Shown here: piece after piece, positions 1 through 7,142 of the stretch
How positions within the stretch are numbered: the stretch's first letter is position 1
How the letters are laid out: the number at the start of each line of letters is the position of its first letter
Source of the DNA: Bog-257 sp963846715
Lineage (GTDB): Bacteria; Acidobacteriota; Terriglobia; Terriglobales; Acidobacteriaceae
Length of the DNA stretch: 64,000 bases
Direction of reading: 5' to 3'
NCBI GenBank assembly: GCA_963846715.1
Contig: CAWJXA010000001.1
Location: 434,001 to 498,000 of the forward strand
Program-made: the position numbers and the translations under genes
Notes under the pieces: generated by a model
The model's input: the letters and a program-made list of their open reading frames with translations, nothing else
Databases searched by the model: none
Told to the model about the DNA's origin: nothing

Positions 1-648
1 ACTGTTCCTGACGACGCGATTGCCGCAACCGCCTTGCGACTGGCGCGCAGCCAGGACTGGCGCGGCAAGATTGTCTTCCACTCCAGCGGCGCCTTGACCG
101 GTGACGATCTGGCCCCGCTGCGCAAAAAGGGAGCCAAGGTGGCGTCGGTGCATCCCGGTATGACGTTCATACGTGGACCTGCACCGCAGATGCATGGCGT
201 GGCATTTGCTCTCGAGGGAGACGCAGCCGCTACTCGTTTGGCGAAAGAAATCGTGGAAGCCCTAGGCGGCACCGCCTACGCGATCAACAAGCGCAATAAA
301 GTGCTGTATCACGCATTCGGTAGCTTTGCTTCCCCGATGGTGATCGCGCTGATGGCGTCGCTGGAACGCGTAGCCAAGGCCGCCGGAATCAAGCCCAGTG
401 ACATCAAGACCATGATGGTTCCGCTGCTGTGGCAGACGCTGCGCAATTATCTGCAGCATGACGCCGCGTCGGCCTTCAGCGGTCCGCTGGTGCGCGGAGA
501 TGTCGCTACGGTACGTCGCCACCTGAAGGAATTGAAGGTGGTACCGGAGGCGCGGGCGGTTTACATTGCCTTGGCGAAGAGCGCGGTGAAGAATTTGCCG
601 GTGAAGAATCGTAAGGCGATGGAGCGGGAACTGAAGAGTCGTGGTTAG
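1..648 (+). CDS. DUF2520 / Rossmann-like protein, 3' part (5' end outside window)
   Basis: The reading frame is open from base 1 and has no convincing start, so the gene begins before the window. The visible N-terminal residues (VPDDAIAATALRLA) followed by HSSGAL and VHPGMTFI match the end of a ProC-like Rossmann domain, and the rest matches the helical DUF2520 C-terminal domain. Such proteins resemble pyrroline-5-carboxylate reductase or ketopantoate reductase. Their substrate is not established, so no reaction is assigned. The next gene follows after about 720 bases of repeats, so no operon link is visible downstream. Confidence 0.75.
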   Translation, partial: TVPDDAIAATALRLARSQDWRGKIVFHSSGALTGDDLAPLRKKGAKVASVHPGMTFIRGPAPQMHGVAFALEGDAAATRLAKEIVEALGGTAYAINKRNKVLYHAFGSFASPMVIALMASLERVAKAAGIKPSDIKTMMVPLLWQTLRNYLQHDAASAFSGPLVRGDVATVRRHLKELKVVPEARAVYIALAKSAVKNLPVKNRKAMERELKSRG

Positions 649-652
649 TGAT

Positions 653-1262
653 TATTCAGCAAGAAGAACTTTGAAAGGGCACGGCTAAAGAGGTTGCCGA
701 AAAACTGGATTAGCGCATGGTTTGTGTCAGGGCACGACTTCACAGGCTGCTGAAAAAGTCCTCTCCGGAGCGAGTTCGGGTAGTGCGGCGCTTCAGCGCC
801 GCGTCAAGCGAGTACCCTGAAACGGCCTTTAGGCCTGGGGATATTGCACAAAAGAGGCTATTTTAGCGGCTTTGGACGAGGTGCCTCAGGGGCTAAAGAG
901 TGTGCGTGAGAACCATGTTTCATTCGCCTTAGTGGACTGAATGGTTAGAAAACAGCCCCACAGGGGCGGAACTGGTGTTAGCCCAGGGCGTGAGCCCTGG
1001 GTAGAGTGGCAAATTGACCTGAGTCCCTTCAGGGACGACAGAGTTCTCACGCACACTCTAAAGCCCTCTTCACAAGACCCGGTGAACGCGGGCCTGGAAG
1101 GCCCGCACTACCCGGGCGGTTGTCAGTAGGTAGTTTTTCAGCAGCCTGTTCAGTCGTGCCGATAAGTCATTTATTTTTCACTTCGAGCGCGCTTCAGCCC
1201 GCGAGGGGTTTGCTTTTCCGACTTTTTCAGCAGCAACCTCTGAAGCCGTGCCCTTCAAAGCG
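653..1262. repeat. Composite intergenic repeat block
   Basis: This stretch has no convincing gene. It starts with GATTATTCAGC and CTTTGAAAGGGCACGGCT and ends with GAAGCCGTGCCCTTCAAAG, words also found at the two ends of the element at 54376-54617. Inside are several self-complementary units: a GGGTAGTGCGG / cttcagcgccgc unit near 779, CCCCACAGGGG near 957, an AGCCCAGGGC/GCCCTGGGT hairpin near 980, and GGCCTGGAAGGCC near 1091. AGAGTGTGCGTGAGAAC near 896 recurs inverted near 1042. Short open frames here are repeat-derived. Confidence 0.6.
731..1160. mobile_element. 430-bp element with near-perfect 27-bp inverted ends
   Basis: The ends at 731-757 and 1134-1160 are reverse complements with only two mismatches. 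The inner 16 bases, ACAGGCTGCTGAAAAA and its complement, are identical. The same CAGGCT(G/A)CTGAAAAAGTC word recurs at about 22779 and, inverted and partial, at about 1222. No transposase frame lies inside, so it would be a non-autonomous or REP-like element. Whether it moves is inference. Confidence 0.5.
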
Positions 1263-1369
1263 CGAGGCCCCAAGGAGAATCCAAATGAAGCGCAGCATTA
1301 CCTCTACTGAAACGCCGATTCTGAAGGCAGTTTAGAATGTCGCAATCCGATCTTTTTTTAGGAGCTCGA

Positions 1370-3013
1370 ATGCGTTCACTTCTTCTGGGCTTGTCGTTGT
1401 CATGTCTGCTGCTGGTTCCGGCGTTTGCGCAAGAGCCAGAATCCCAGAACCCGTCCAAGCCGGAGGCGCCGACAAAAACCACTGCGCCCGCTAAGAAGTC
1501 ATCCCCGGCCAAGCCCGTTGAACCTCCGGCCCCACCAGAAGAGCCGAAGCCAGAGCCCGCTTCCAGCGACAAATCCAAGGACAAAGAACAGCACTTCGAC
1601 ATGACCGAAGTGCCGCCGGTAGTGACGCATCACGAGATTACGGTGAATGGCAAGACGCTGCACTACACGGCCACCGCTGGTCGGTTACCCATCAAGCGCG
1701 AGGATGGGAAGACCGAGGCGCAGATGTTTTTTGTTGCGTACACGCTCGATGATCAGACGGTCAGCAAGCGGCCGCTCACCTTCGCCTTCAATGGCGGGCC
1801 GGGCTCGTCGTCGATCTGGCTGCACATGGGCGCGCTTGGTCCCAAACGAGTCGTGCTTCAGCCTGACGGATTCATGCCGCCCGCGCCCTATCGCCTCGAA
1901 GACAACCCTTACACCCTGCTGGACAAGAGCGACCTGGTGTTGGTGGACGCGATCGGCACAGGTTTCAGCCGTGCCGCCGATACCGAGACGTTCAAGAAAT
2001 TCTGGGGAGTACAGGGGGACATCGAAGCCTTCAGTGAATTCATTCGCCTGTACATCACTCGCAACGAGCGCTGGAGTTCGCCGCTCTACCTGTTCGGCGA
2101 AAGCTATGGCACGACGCGGTCGGCGGGCATCGCGGGATATCTTGCCGACAAGGGCATCTCGTTCAATGGCATTACGCTGCTTTCCACGGTCCTGAATTTC
2201 GAAACGCTCATCAGCAACAAGACCAACGACCAGGCTTACGTTTTCCTGGTTCCCTCGTTCACCATGATCGCGGGCTACCATCACAAGCTGGCGCCCGATC
2301 TGGCTCAGGACATGAACCAGGCGCGACAGGAGTCGCAGCGCTGGGCCTCAACCGATTACGCGCTCGCGCTCGACAAGGGAGATGCCCTAACGCCCGAGGA
2401 GCGACAAAAAACAATCAGCCAGTTGGCGCGCTATACGGGGTTGAGCCCTGACATAATCGATCAGGCCAACCTGCGCGTTGATGTACGTAAGTTCACCCAC
2501 TATCTTTTGATCGACCAAAAGTTGCGCGTGGGCCGACTGGACGGGCGTTTCACCGGACCGGATCCCAATGGATTGCTTGACACTCCGTTCTATGATCCGT
2601 CAGGCTCGGAACCCACCCCGCCGTTCACCTCGACCTTCAATAACTATGTACGCACCGAGTTAGGCTATAAGACGGACATGCCGTACTACGTCTCGGCGCA
2701 GCAGGCGGGATTCGAGAAGTGGGACTGGGGCTCGAGCATTCAGGGCTTTCCGGATACGGCCACCGCGCTGCGGCAAGCTATGGTGAAGAACCCGTATCTG
2801 AAGGTTTTCGTGATGGAGGGTTATTACGATCTGGCCACTCCATTCGCGGCGGCGAATTACACCATGGATCATTTGGACATTGGCCCGAAGTATCACCAGA
2901 ACATCTCGTTCGCGACCTACGAAGCGGGACACATGGTGTATCTGCCGATGGATGGCCTGAAGAAGATGAAGAGCGACGAGGTGCGGTTCATGGAGATGTC
3001 GGGAGCGCAATAG
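1370..3013 (+). CDS. Exported S10 family serine carboxypeptidase
   Basis: Serine carboxypeptidase of MEROPS family S10, expected to remove C-terminal residues from peptides outside the cytoplasm. ATG 1370 is chosen over the in-frame ATG at 1337 because TAGGAG lies just upstream and translation then begins with a textbook signal peptide (MRSLLLGLSLSCLLLVPAFA). A Pro/Lys/Glu-rich linker follows to about residue 70. The oxyanion motif NGGPGSSS is near residue 142. The catalytic Ser is in GESYG near residue 244, the Asp in YYDLATP near 486 and the His in EAGHMVY near 520. At about 547 residues the catalytic domain is full length and the triad is complete. It stands alone, so the natural substrate is not indicated. 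Confidence 0.92.
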   Translation: MRSLLLGLSLSCLLLVPAFAQEPESQNPSKPEAPTKTTAPAKKSSPAKPVEPPAPPEEPKPEPASSDKSKDKEQHFDMTEVPPVVTHHEITVNGKTLHYTATAGRLPIKREDGKTEAQMFFVAYTLDDQTVSKRPLTFAFNGGPGSSSIWLHMGALGPKRVVLQPDGFMPPAPYRLEDNPYTLLDKSDLVLVDAIGTGFSRAADTETFKKFWGVQGDIEAFSEFIRLYITRNERWSSPLYLFGESYGTTRSAGIAGYLADKGISFNGITLLSTVLNFETLISNKTNDQAYVFLVPSFTMIAGYHHKLAPDLAQDMNQARQESQRWASTDYALALDKGDALTPEERQKTISQLARYTGLSPDIIDQANLRVDVRKFTHYLLIDQKLRVGRLDGRFTGPDPNGLLDTPFYDPSGSEPTPPFTSTFNNYVRTELGYKTDMPYYVSAQQAGFEKWDWGSSIQGFPDTATALRQAMVKNPYLKVFVMEGYYDLATPFAAANYTMDHLDIGPKYHQNISFATYEAGHMVYLPMDGLKKMKSDEVRFMEMSGAQ

Positions 3014-3227
3014 TTGAATTTTCAAACTGCCCAGGTACGTCCCTGCCTGACTTCTGCCAGAACCAGGCCCTCCCCTGCCCATCCGCTACGCACGGTCAAC
3101 AGTGAGGCCCATCACCGCATCTGCCGGAGCAATCGTGATACTCCAGAAGCACCGTGGATTCATGCCTGATCTGGGCCGTGAGTCCCATCCGCATCACGCC
3201 GGTCGCGTAGGCGCAAAGGAGGTTCGC

Positions 3228-4037
3228 GTGCCCATTATCACGATATCCCGGGGATCCTTCAGTGGTGGCAAGATGGTGGCCGAGAGCGTCGCGCAGATGC
3301 TGGGTTGCCGCTGCATCGATCGCGACCAAATCATCCACAGAGCTGAGGCATGGGGGGTGTCGCAGGACGATCTGCGGACCGTCATCGAAAAGCCACCCAG
3401 CTTTCTCGGTCAGTCTCCCCAAACCAGATACCGCTATCTCGCGTTCATTCAGGCGGCACTTACTGAGGAAGCCCGGACGGGAAAAGCGATCTACCACGGC
3501 CTTGCCGCCCACTTGCTGTTCGGCAAGGGACCTCACGTCCTGCGAATCCGCATCATTGCTCCTATGGAGTTCCGCATTGACCAAGTGCTCAACCGGCTCA
3601 GGTGCAATCGCAAGGAAGCCATTGCCTACATCGAAAAGGTGGACGAGGACCGCCGCAAGTGGACCAAGTTTCTCTATGGCCTGGACTGGACAGACGCTTC
3701 GTTGTACGACCTAGTGCTTAACCTGGAACAAATGAATGTGCAGGAAGCCTGCGCCGTAATCTGTTCCGCTTCGCAGCTGAAGTGTTTTGAGTTTACTCCC
3801 GCTAGTCAGAGGGCCATGGACGACTTGGCCCTGGCCAGTCGCGTCAAGGCGAACCTGGCGATGGATGCGGCCACCGCCACCCTACAGTTCGAGGTCGTAG
3901 CCGAGGGCGGATCGGTGTCCGTCAAGGGGGACATCGTCAGTCCGGGCCAGGCCCATAGAATCGGCGAGATTGTTCGTGGCATGCCCGGCGTCGGTGCCGT
4001 CCAACTGAGCCAACTGGAGCTAGCTACTCATATTTGA
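3228..4037 (+). CDS. Cytidylate kinase-like protein with C-terminal BON domain
   Basis: The N-terminus PIITISRGSFSGGKMVAESV is the glycine-rich phosphate-binding region of the cytidylate kinase-like family (PF13189), a P-loop relative of CMP kinase whose substrate is mostly unknown. The kinase-like part runs to about residue 190. The last 70 residues (ASRVKANLAMD ... GMPGVGAVQLSQLEL) look like a BON domain, usually a membrane- or ligand-binding module. GTG 3228 is chosen because AAAGGAGG ends five bases before it and the P-loop then starts at residue 2. The upstream in-frame ATG at 3102 would add 42 low-quality residues. There is no signal peptide, so it should be cytoplasmic. Confidence 0.8.
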   Translation: MPIITISRGSFSGGKMVAESVAQMLGCRCIDRDQIIHRAEAWGVSQDDLRTVIEKPPSFLGQSPQTRYRYLAFIQAALTEEARTGKAIYHGLAAHLLFGKGPHVLRIRIIAPMEFRIDQVLNRLRCNRKEAIAYIEKVDEDRRKWTKFLYGLDWTDASLYDLVLNLEQMNVQEACAVICSASQLKCFEFTPASQRAMDDLALASRVKANLAMDAATATLQFEVVAEGGSVSVKGDIVSPGQAHRIGEIVRGMPGVGAVQLSQLELATHI

Positions 4038-4060
4038 AGCCCCCAACAGGGCTTGGCTTT
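4037..4060 (+). terminator. Rho-independent-like terminator
   Basis: AAGCCC, a six-base loop, then GGGCTT, followed by GGCTTTT, begins at the stop codon of the kinase-like gene. The stem is short and the T-run modest, so it is probably a weak terminator. Confidence 0.45.
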
Positions 4061-4381
4061 TGCGAGTAATCAGGTGGCTATGGCAGCTATAGGGGTCCCT
4101 CACCTCCTCGCCGCGCCGTGGGAACTCCTTTGCTCTTGTTAACCGAGCGCAGCGAAGCCGAGGGACCTGCTTTGCCCGCACCCCCTCGCCCTTCCAGTAA
4201 ACTCTCTCTGTTATGAATATTTCGCCCGTAAAATACTGTTGCTATTGAAGTTACTTGTTAAGCCAACTCGTGCTGCTTCAATTGCCAGTGAGGGTGCCCC
4301 CATCGTTGCGTCTTTTGCAAGGACCTTGCCTTGGGAGCTTGTCGAGGGGTAGGCGATCCGCCCCGGCATATCCTGCAATTT

Positions 4382-4422
4382 TCTTACAAGTAAGACATTC
4401 GCACGAATCTTACTTTACTTAC
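4382..4422. promoter_or_regulatory. Candidate operator: inverted TCTTAC repeats
   Basis: TCTTAC-AA-GTAAGA at 4382-4395 is a perfect inverted repeat. TCTTAC recurs at about 4409 and ACTTAC at about 4417. They lie 36-76 bases before the ATG of an AbrB/MazE-type DNA-binding protein, which suggests autoregulation; that is inference. The rest of 4061-4457 holds a degenerate repeat (GAGCGCAGCGAAGCCGAGGGA near 4144) and no gene. Confidence 0.4.
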
Positions 4423-4457
4423 GTGTTCTAAAAGTAGGAAACTTATGCGGAGGTACT

Positions 4458-4721
4458 ATGAGAACTCCCTTTACCACCCGCATCTCTTCCCGCGGACAGG
4501 TCGTCATTCCTGGCCCTGTTCGCAAGGCGCTCGCGATCGAACCCGGGACAACGTTCCTTGTCCTCGCCAGAAAAGATACTGTTGTGCTTCACCGCTTGCA
4601 GGAGCCGCCGTGGCAGTTCTTCGATGCCATGGTGAAGCAAGCCGAGAAGCAAGGTCGCCGGCACGACGCCGCTATGCAGGGGTTCGCGAAAGTTGTGAAC
4701 AAGCTAAGGTACGGGCGCTAA
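4458..4721 (+). CDS. AbrB/MazE/SpoVT-type DNA-binding protein
   Basis: An 87-residue protein with an N-terminal SpoVT/AbrB swapped-hairpin domain. The signature TRISSRGQVVIPGPVRKALAIEP gives way to GTTFLVLARKDTVVLHR over residues 6-45. The C-terminal half is basic and helical (FFDAMVKQAEKQGRR). Such proteins act as transition-state regulators or as antitoxins of VapBC/MazEF pairs. No PIN or MazF toxin gene follows, so it is more likely an orphan regulator or an antitoxin that has lost its partner. GGAGG sits eight bases before the ATG. Confidence 0.85.
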   Translation: MRTPFTTRISSRGQVVIPGPVRKALAIEPGTTFLVLARKDTVVLHRLQEPPWQFFDAMVKQAEKQGRRHDAAMQGFAKVVNKLRYGR

Positions 4722-4770
4722 CGAAGATCGAGGGGGCACCCGGCCCCTCCTCCTTTCTGACCGTCGCCTC

Positions 4771-5151
4771 TCAAATGGCATGGATCAACAAGAGGCCGAC
4801 CACAACCATCACTGCGCAGGTTACGCCATGAATTGAGAACGCTTTCGACTTCGACCCGCCCGACCCCAGAACGATTGACATGTCGCCCAGAGGGATGAAG
4901 GCTTCAACGAGTAGAGCTATGCCTACCGTCCGCGTGTCCGTGGTCAGCATCATTGTCAGCACGACCAATCCAGATACGACGTCCCGAATTCCTTTAGGGC
5001 GTAGCCAGGCACGAGTGTAAGCGTCGGATGCAGGCCGCTTAAGACCAAATGTTCCTGAGATTCGTTCAGGAGATATGAGGTAGAAACCACCGATGACGAT
5101 GATCGCCACGGCGATGAGAGCAGCTACAGAAAGCGGGATAGCGTTGTGCAT
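4771..5151 (-). CDS. DUF4267-like small membrane protein
   Basis: A 126-residue membrane protein with four hydrophobic stretches (IPLSVAALIAVAIIVIGGFY at the N-terminus, then GLVVLTMML, VGIALLVEAFI and VTCAVMVVVGLLLI). The ISPERISGTFG and LRPKGIRDVVSG segments fit DUF4267. ATG 5151 is preferred to the in-frame start at 5274 because the hydrophobic domain begins there and the extra 41 residues look non-coding. The function is unknown. It is divergent from the next gene across a 154-base gap that contains TATAAT at 5248. Confidence 0.7.
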   Translation of the reverse strand: MHNAIPLSVAALIAVAIIVIGGFYLISPERISGTFGLKRPASDAYTRAWLRPKGIRDVVSGLVVLTMMLTTDTRTVGIALLVEAFIPLGDMSIVLGSGGSKSKAFSIHGVTCAVMVVVGLLLIHAI

Positions 5152-5305
5152 AAAACGTCTCTTTGTTAGAAAATCTAGCAACGCCATACTGGATGCGAAG
5201 GATTCGGAAAAGTTACACCATCCGCCGACCGTTGGTCCGAGCGGCGCTATAATTTCTGTCAATGGCAATGACACTGGCAGCTAACAAGAAACAAGGGAGA
5301 GACTC

Positions 5306-5686
5306 ATGAGGCGGATTCTGTTCCTAGGCTACGATCCGGAGACTGTGGATTTTTCTGACCCTGCTTTGCCGCCAGGTATGACCGCTGAGAAGGTTCACAC
5401 CGGCATCGCGGTTGCGATGAAGGGGTTCGCTGAACGCGGATGGGAGGCCGACCTTTGTTTCATCCGACCTGATGAAACCGCGGGGCCGACAGTGGACCGT
5501 CAGTTAGGTTCGACGAGGTACGATTGTGTGGTAATCGGAGCTGGCGTGCGCCTGCCGCCCAAGCGCATTGCAATATTCGAAGCCGTCATCAACGCTATTC
5601 ATAAGGCTGCCCCAAGCGCGACGATTGCTTTCAATACACTTCCCGAGAACAGTGCCGACGCTGCAGCCCGATGGTTGCGTAACTGA
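5306..5686 (+). CDS. Conserved hypothetical, Rossmann-like small protein
   Basis: I do not recognise a named family. The 126-residue product starts with a beta strand (MRRILFLGYDPETVDFSDP). A second strand-like segment, CVVIGAGVRLPP, lies in the middle, and the C-terminus is helical (ADAAARWLRN). This is an alternating alpha/beta pattern reminiscent of a receiver or flavodoxin-like fold, but it has no clear active site. GGGAGAG is well placed before the ATG. There is no signal peptide, so it should be cytoplasmic. Confidence 0.65.
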   Translation: MRRILFLGYDPETVDFSDPALPPGMTAEKVHTGIAVAMKGFAERGWEADLCFIRPDETAGPTVDRQLGSTRYDCVVIGAGVRLPPKRIAIFEAVINAIHKAAPSATIAFNTLPENSADAAARWLRN

Positions 5687-5930
5687 CGTTATCAGGCGTG
5701 GGCGGATGGCCCAGCCTACCGTCCTGAGGGTGCCCCATCCAAGCCGGGGTTGCTTGGGTGGGGGTTTTGCGGATGCACGATGGCTGTTTTGCAAGCCAAC
5801 CACTCTCCCCCCTCGAAGTGAAAGTCAAAATCCCCACCCAACCAAAAGCAGGTTGGATGGCACCCGATGTTCAATTGCTTAGCAGAAATCTTGTCCGGGC
5901 CACCCGTCTAGTTAATCGCTTTCAGGGCCA
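5687..5930. repeat. Intergenic hairpin repeats (GGGTGCCCC family)
   Basis: No gene is seen. GGGTGCCCCATCCAAGCC, then GCTTGGGTGGGGG (about 5727-5766), forms a hairpin. GGTTGGATGGCACCCGATG near 5851 is a partial inverted copy. It resembles the family at 22823, 31226, 35365, 36009, 61846 and 63369. Confidence 0.5.
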
Positions 5931-6233
5931 TTAAGCATGAACACGTTCGAGGCGCTTGAGGGTGGGCAACGCCTTGATGGATTTGCCGGACTACCGCTGG
6001 GCGAGACGAATCTCATACAGGCTCTGCAGGTTCAGCCAGAATTCCGCCGTGGTGCCGAAAAAGTGGGCGAGACGCAAGGCCGTGTCGCCGGTGATGGCGC
6101 GGCGCCGGTTCAGGATTTCGGTGATGCGATTAGTGGGAACATTCAGTCGCCGCGCCAGTTCCGCGGCGCTCATGCCCAACTCGTTCAGCTCTTCCGCCAG
6201 ATGCTCACCCGGGTGAATTGGAATTATTGCCAC
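5931..6233 (-). pseudogene. higA: higA-like antitoxin with in-frame stop
   Basis: The frame 6233-5991 encodes HPGEHLAEELNELGMSAAELA, a helix-turn-helix (ARRLNVPTNRITEILNRRR) and GDTALRLAHFFGTTAEFW, which is the HigA antitoxin domain. It stops with TAG after YEIRLAQR. The same frame then continues SGKSIKALPTLKRLERVHA to TAA at 5931. That continuation is the expected HigA C-terminus, so the TAG looks like a nonsense change from GAG. The start is GTG 6233, with TAGGAG upstream. The DNA-binding domain is intact, so the 80-residue form could still be a repressor. Confidence 0.7.
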
Positions 6234-6242
6234 TGCTTTCTC

Positions 6243-6320
6243 CTACTGGTAATCGACAATCTCGAAATTCGATGGACCGGGATTGTGGCATTCCACCATC
6301 GGCGGGAGTTTGCTCTTCAC
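6243..6320 (-). pseudogene. Possible higB toxin C-terminal remnant
   Basis: The bases between ribA and higA read, in one frame, to GPSNFEIVDYQ and a stop placed 10 bases before higA. HigB toxins of the RelE fold commonly end in (D)VEIVDYH, and higB normally precedes higA at this distance. The upstream part of the frame (VKSKLPPMVECHNP) has no toxin core and runs into ribA, so at most the tail survives. This is a short match and the call is tentative. Confidence 0.4.
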
Positions 6321-6997
6321 TACCACGTCGTAAACAAGTGTCCCATCTTTTCTTTCTTGGTACGCAGGTAGCCTTCCGAGTGCTCGTAGGGTTCGACATC
6401 GGCTGAGACGCGTTCGACAACTTTGATTCCAGCGTTCTCCACGGCGGCAACTTTCTCGGGATTGTTGGAGATCAGGCGAACTGCCTTCACTCCAAGCTGC
6501 CGCAAAATTTCGGCGGGCAAAATGTATTGCCGATAGTCGTTGTCATATCCGAGTTCAACGTTGGCTTCGACGGTGTCGAGACCTTTATCCTGGAGTTCGT
6601 AGGCTTGCAGTTTGGCCATCAGGCCAATGCCGCGGCCCTCCTGCTGCTCGTAAATCAGGATGCCGGCGCCGGCCTCGGTAATCAGCGAAAGCGCCAGCTC
6701 CAGCTGTTGCCGGCAATCGCAACGCATGGAATGAAAGACATCGCCGGTAAGACACTGCGAATGAATACGCACTAGCGGCGGCGCAGAATGGATGTCGCCC
6801 ATCACCAGAGCCACGGCGCCTTCTTTGCGGCGCTCGGCCTTACCCTCGCGCGCCAGGCGATCGGCGTCTTCAGGAGACAAGCTGTCCAGCAAATTCTCGA
6901 ACTCGCCTTCGAACCCGTAGATCCGGAAGTGTCCCCAACGGGTCGGGAAGTTGGCCTCGGCTACCTTCTTGACAGTCTGTACAGAGGGGCGGTTCAC
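6320..6997 (-). CDS. ribA: GTP cyclohydrolase II
   Basis: Converts GTP to 2,5-diamino-6-ribosylamino-4(3H)-pyrimidinone 5'-phosphate, formate and pyrophosphate, the first step of riboflavin synthesis, in the cytoplasm. The zinc cysteines are in SQCLTGDVFHSMRCDC. The GTP-binding segment YEQQEGRGIGL and the conserved ISNNPEK are present. At 225 residues it is a stand-alone RibA without the DHBP synthase domain. The C-terminus TKKEKMGHLF is typical. No other riboflavin genes are nearby. It runs in the same direction as the higA remnant, which lies directly downstream. Confidence 0.95.
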   Translation of the reverse strand: MNRPSVQTVKKVAEANFPTRWGHFRIYGFEGEFENLLDSLSPEDADRLAREGKAERRKEGAVALVMGDIHSAPPLVRIHSQCLTGDVFHSMRCDCRQQLELALSLITEAGAGILIYEQQEGRGIGLMAKLQAYELQDKGLDTVEANVELGYDNDYRQYILPAEILRQLGVKAVRLISNNPEKVAAVENAGIKVVERVSADVEPYEHSEGYLRTKKEKMGHLFTTW

Positions 6998-7090
6998 ACT
7001 TTAATTATAAGCTGCGGGGCGCATGCGACATGTTTAGGCGTCACAAGCAAAGCAAGCGGACCGCACAGAAATTGTTGCTGTCGAGAGAAG

Positions 7091-7119
7091 TAAAAAGGGC
7101 GGCCGTTACTGACCGCCCT
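7091..7119 (-). terminator. Rho-independent terminator
   Basis: Read on the minus strand: AGGGCGG, a ten-base loop, CCGCCCT, then TTTTA. It lies 24 bases beyond the stop of the DUF6600 gene at 7143 and is the best-formed terminator in the window. Confidence 0.75.
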
Positions 7120-7142
7120 GCATTGCCAGCTCTATCCAGTTG

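Noticed and set aside
941..1335. Two short frames in the repeat block
   Set aside because: They translate hairpin repeats and have no ribosome sites.
5248..5253. TATAAT considered as the promoter of the gene at 5306
   Set aside because: No -35 element at suitable spacing on the plus strand; kept only as a note under the neighbouring gene.
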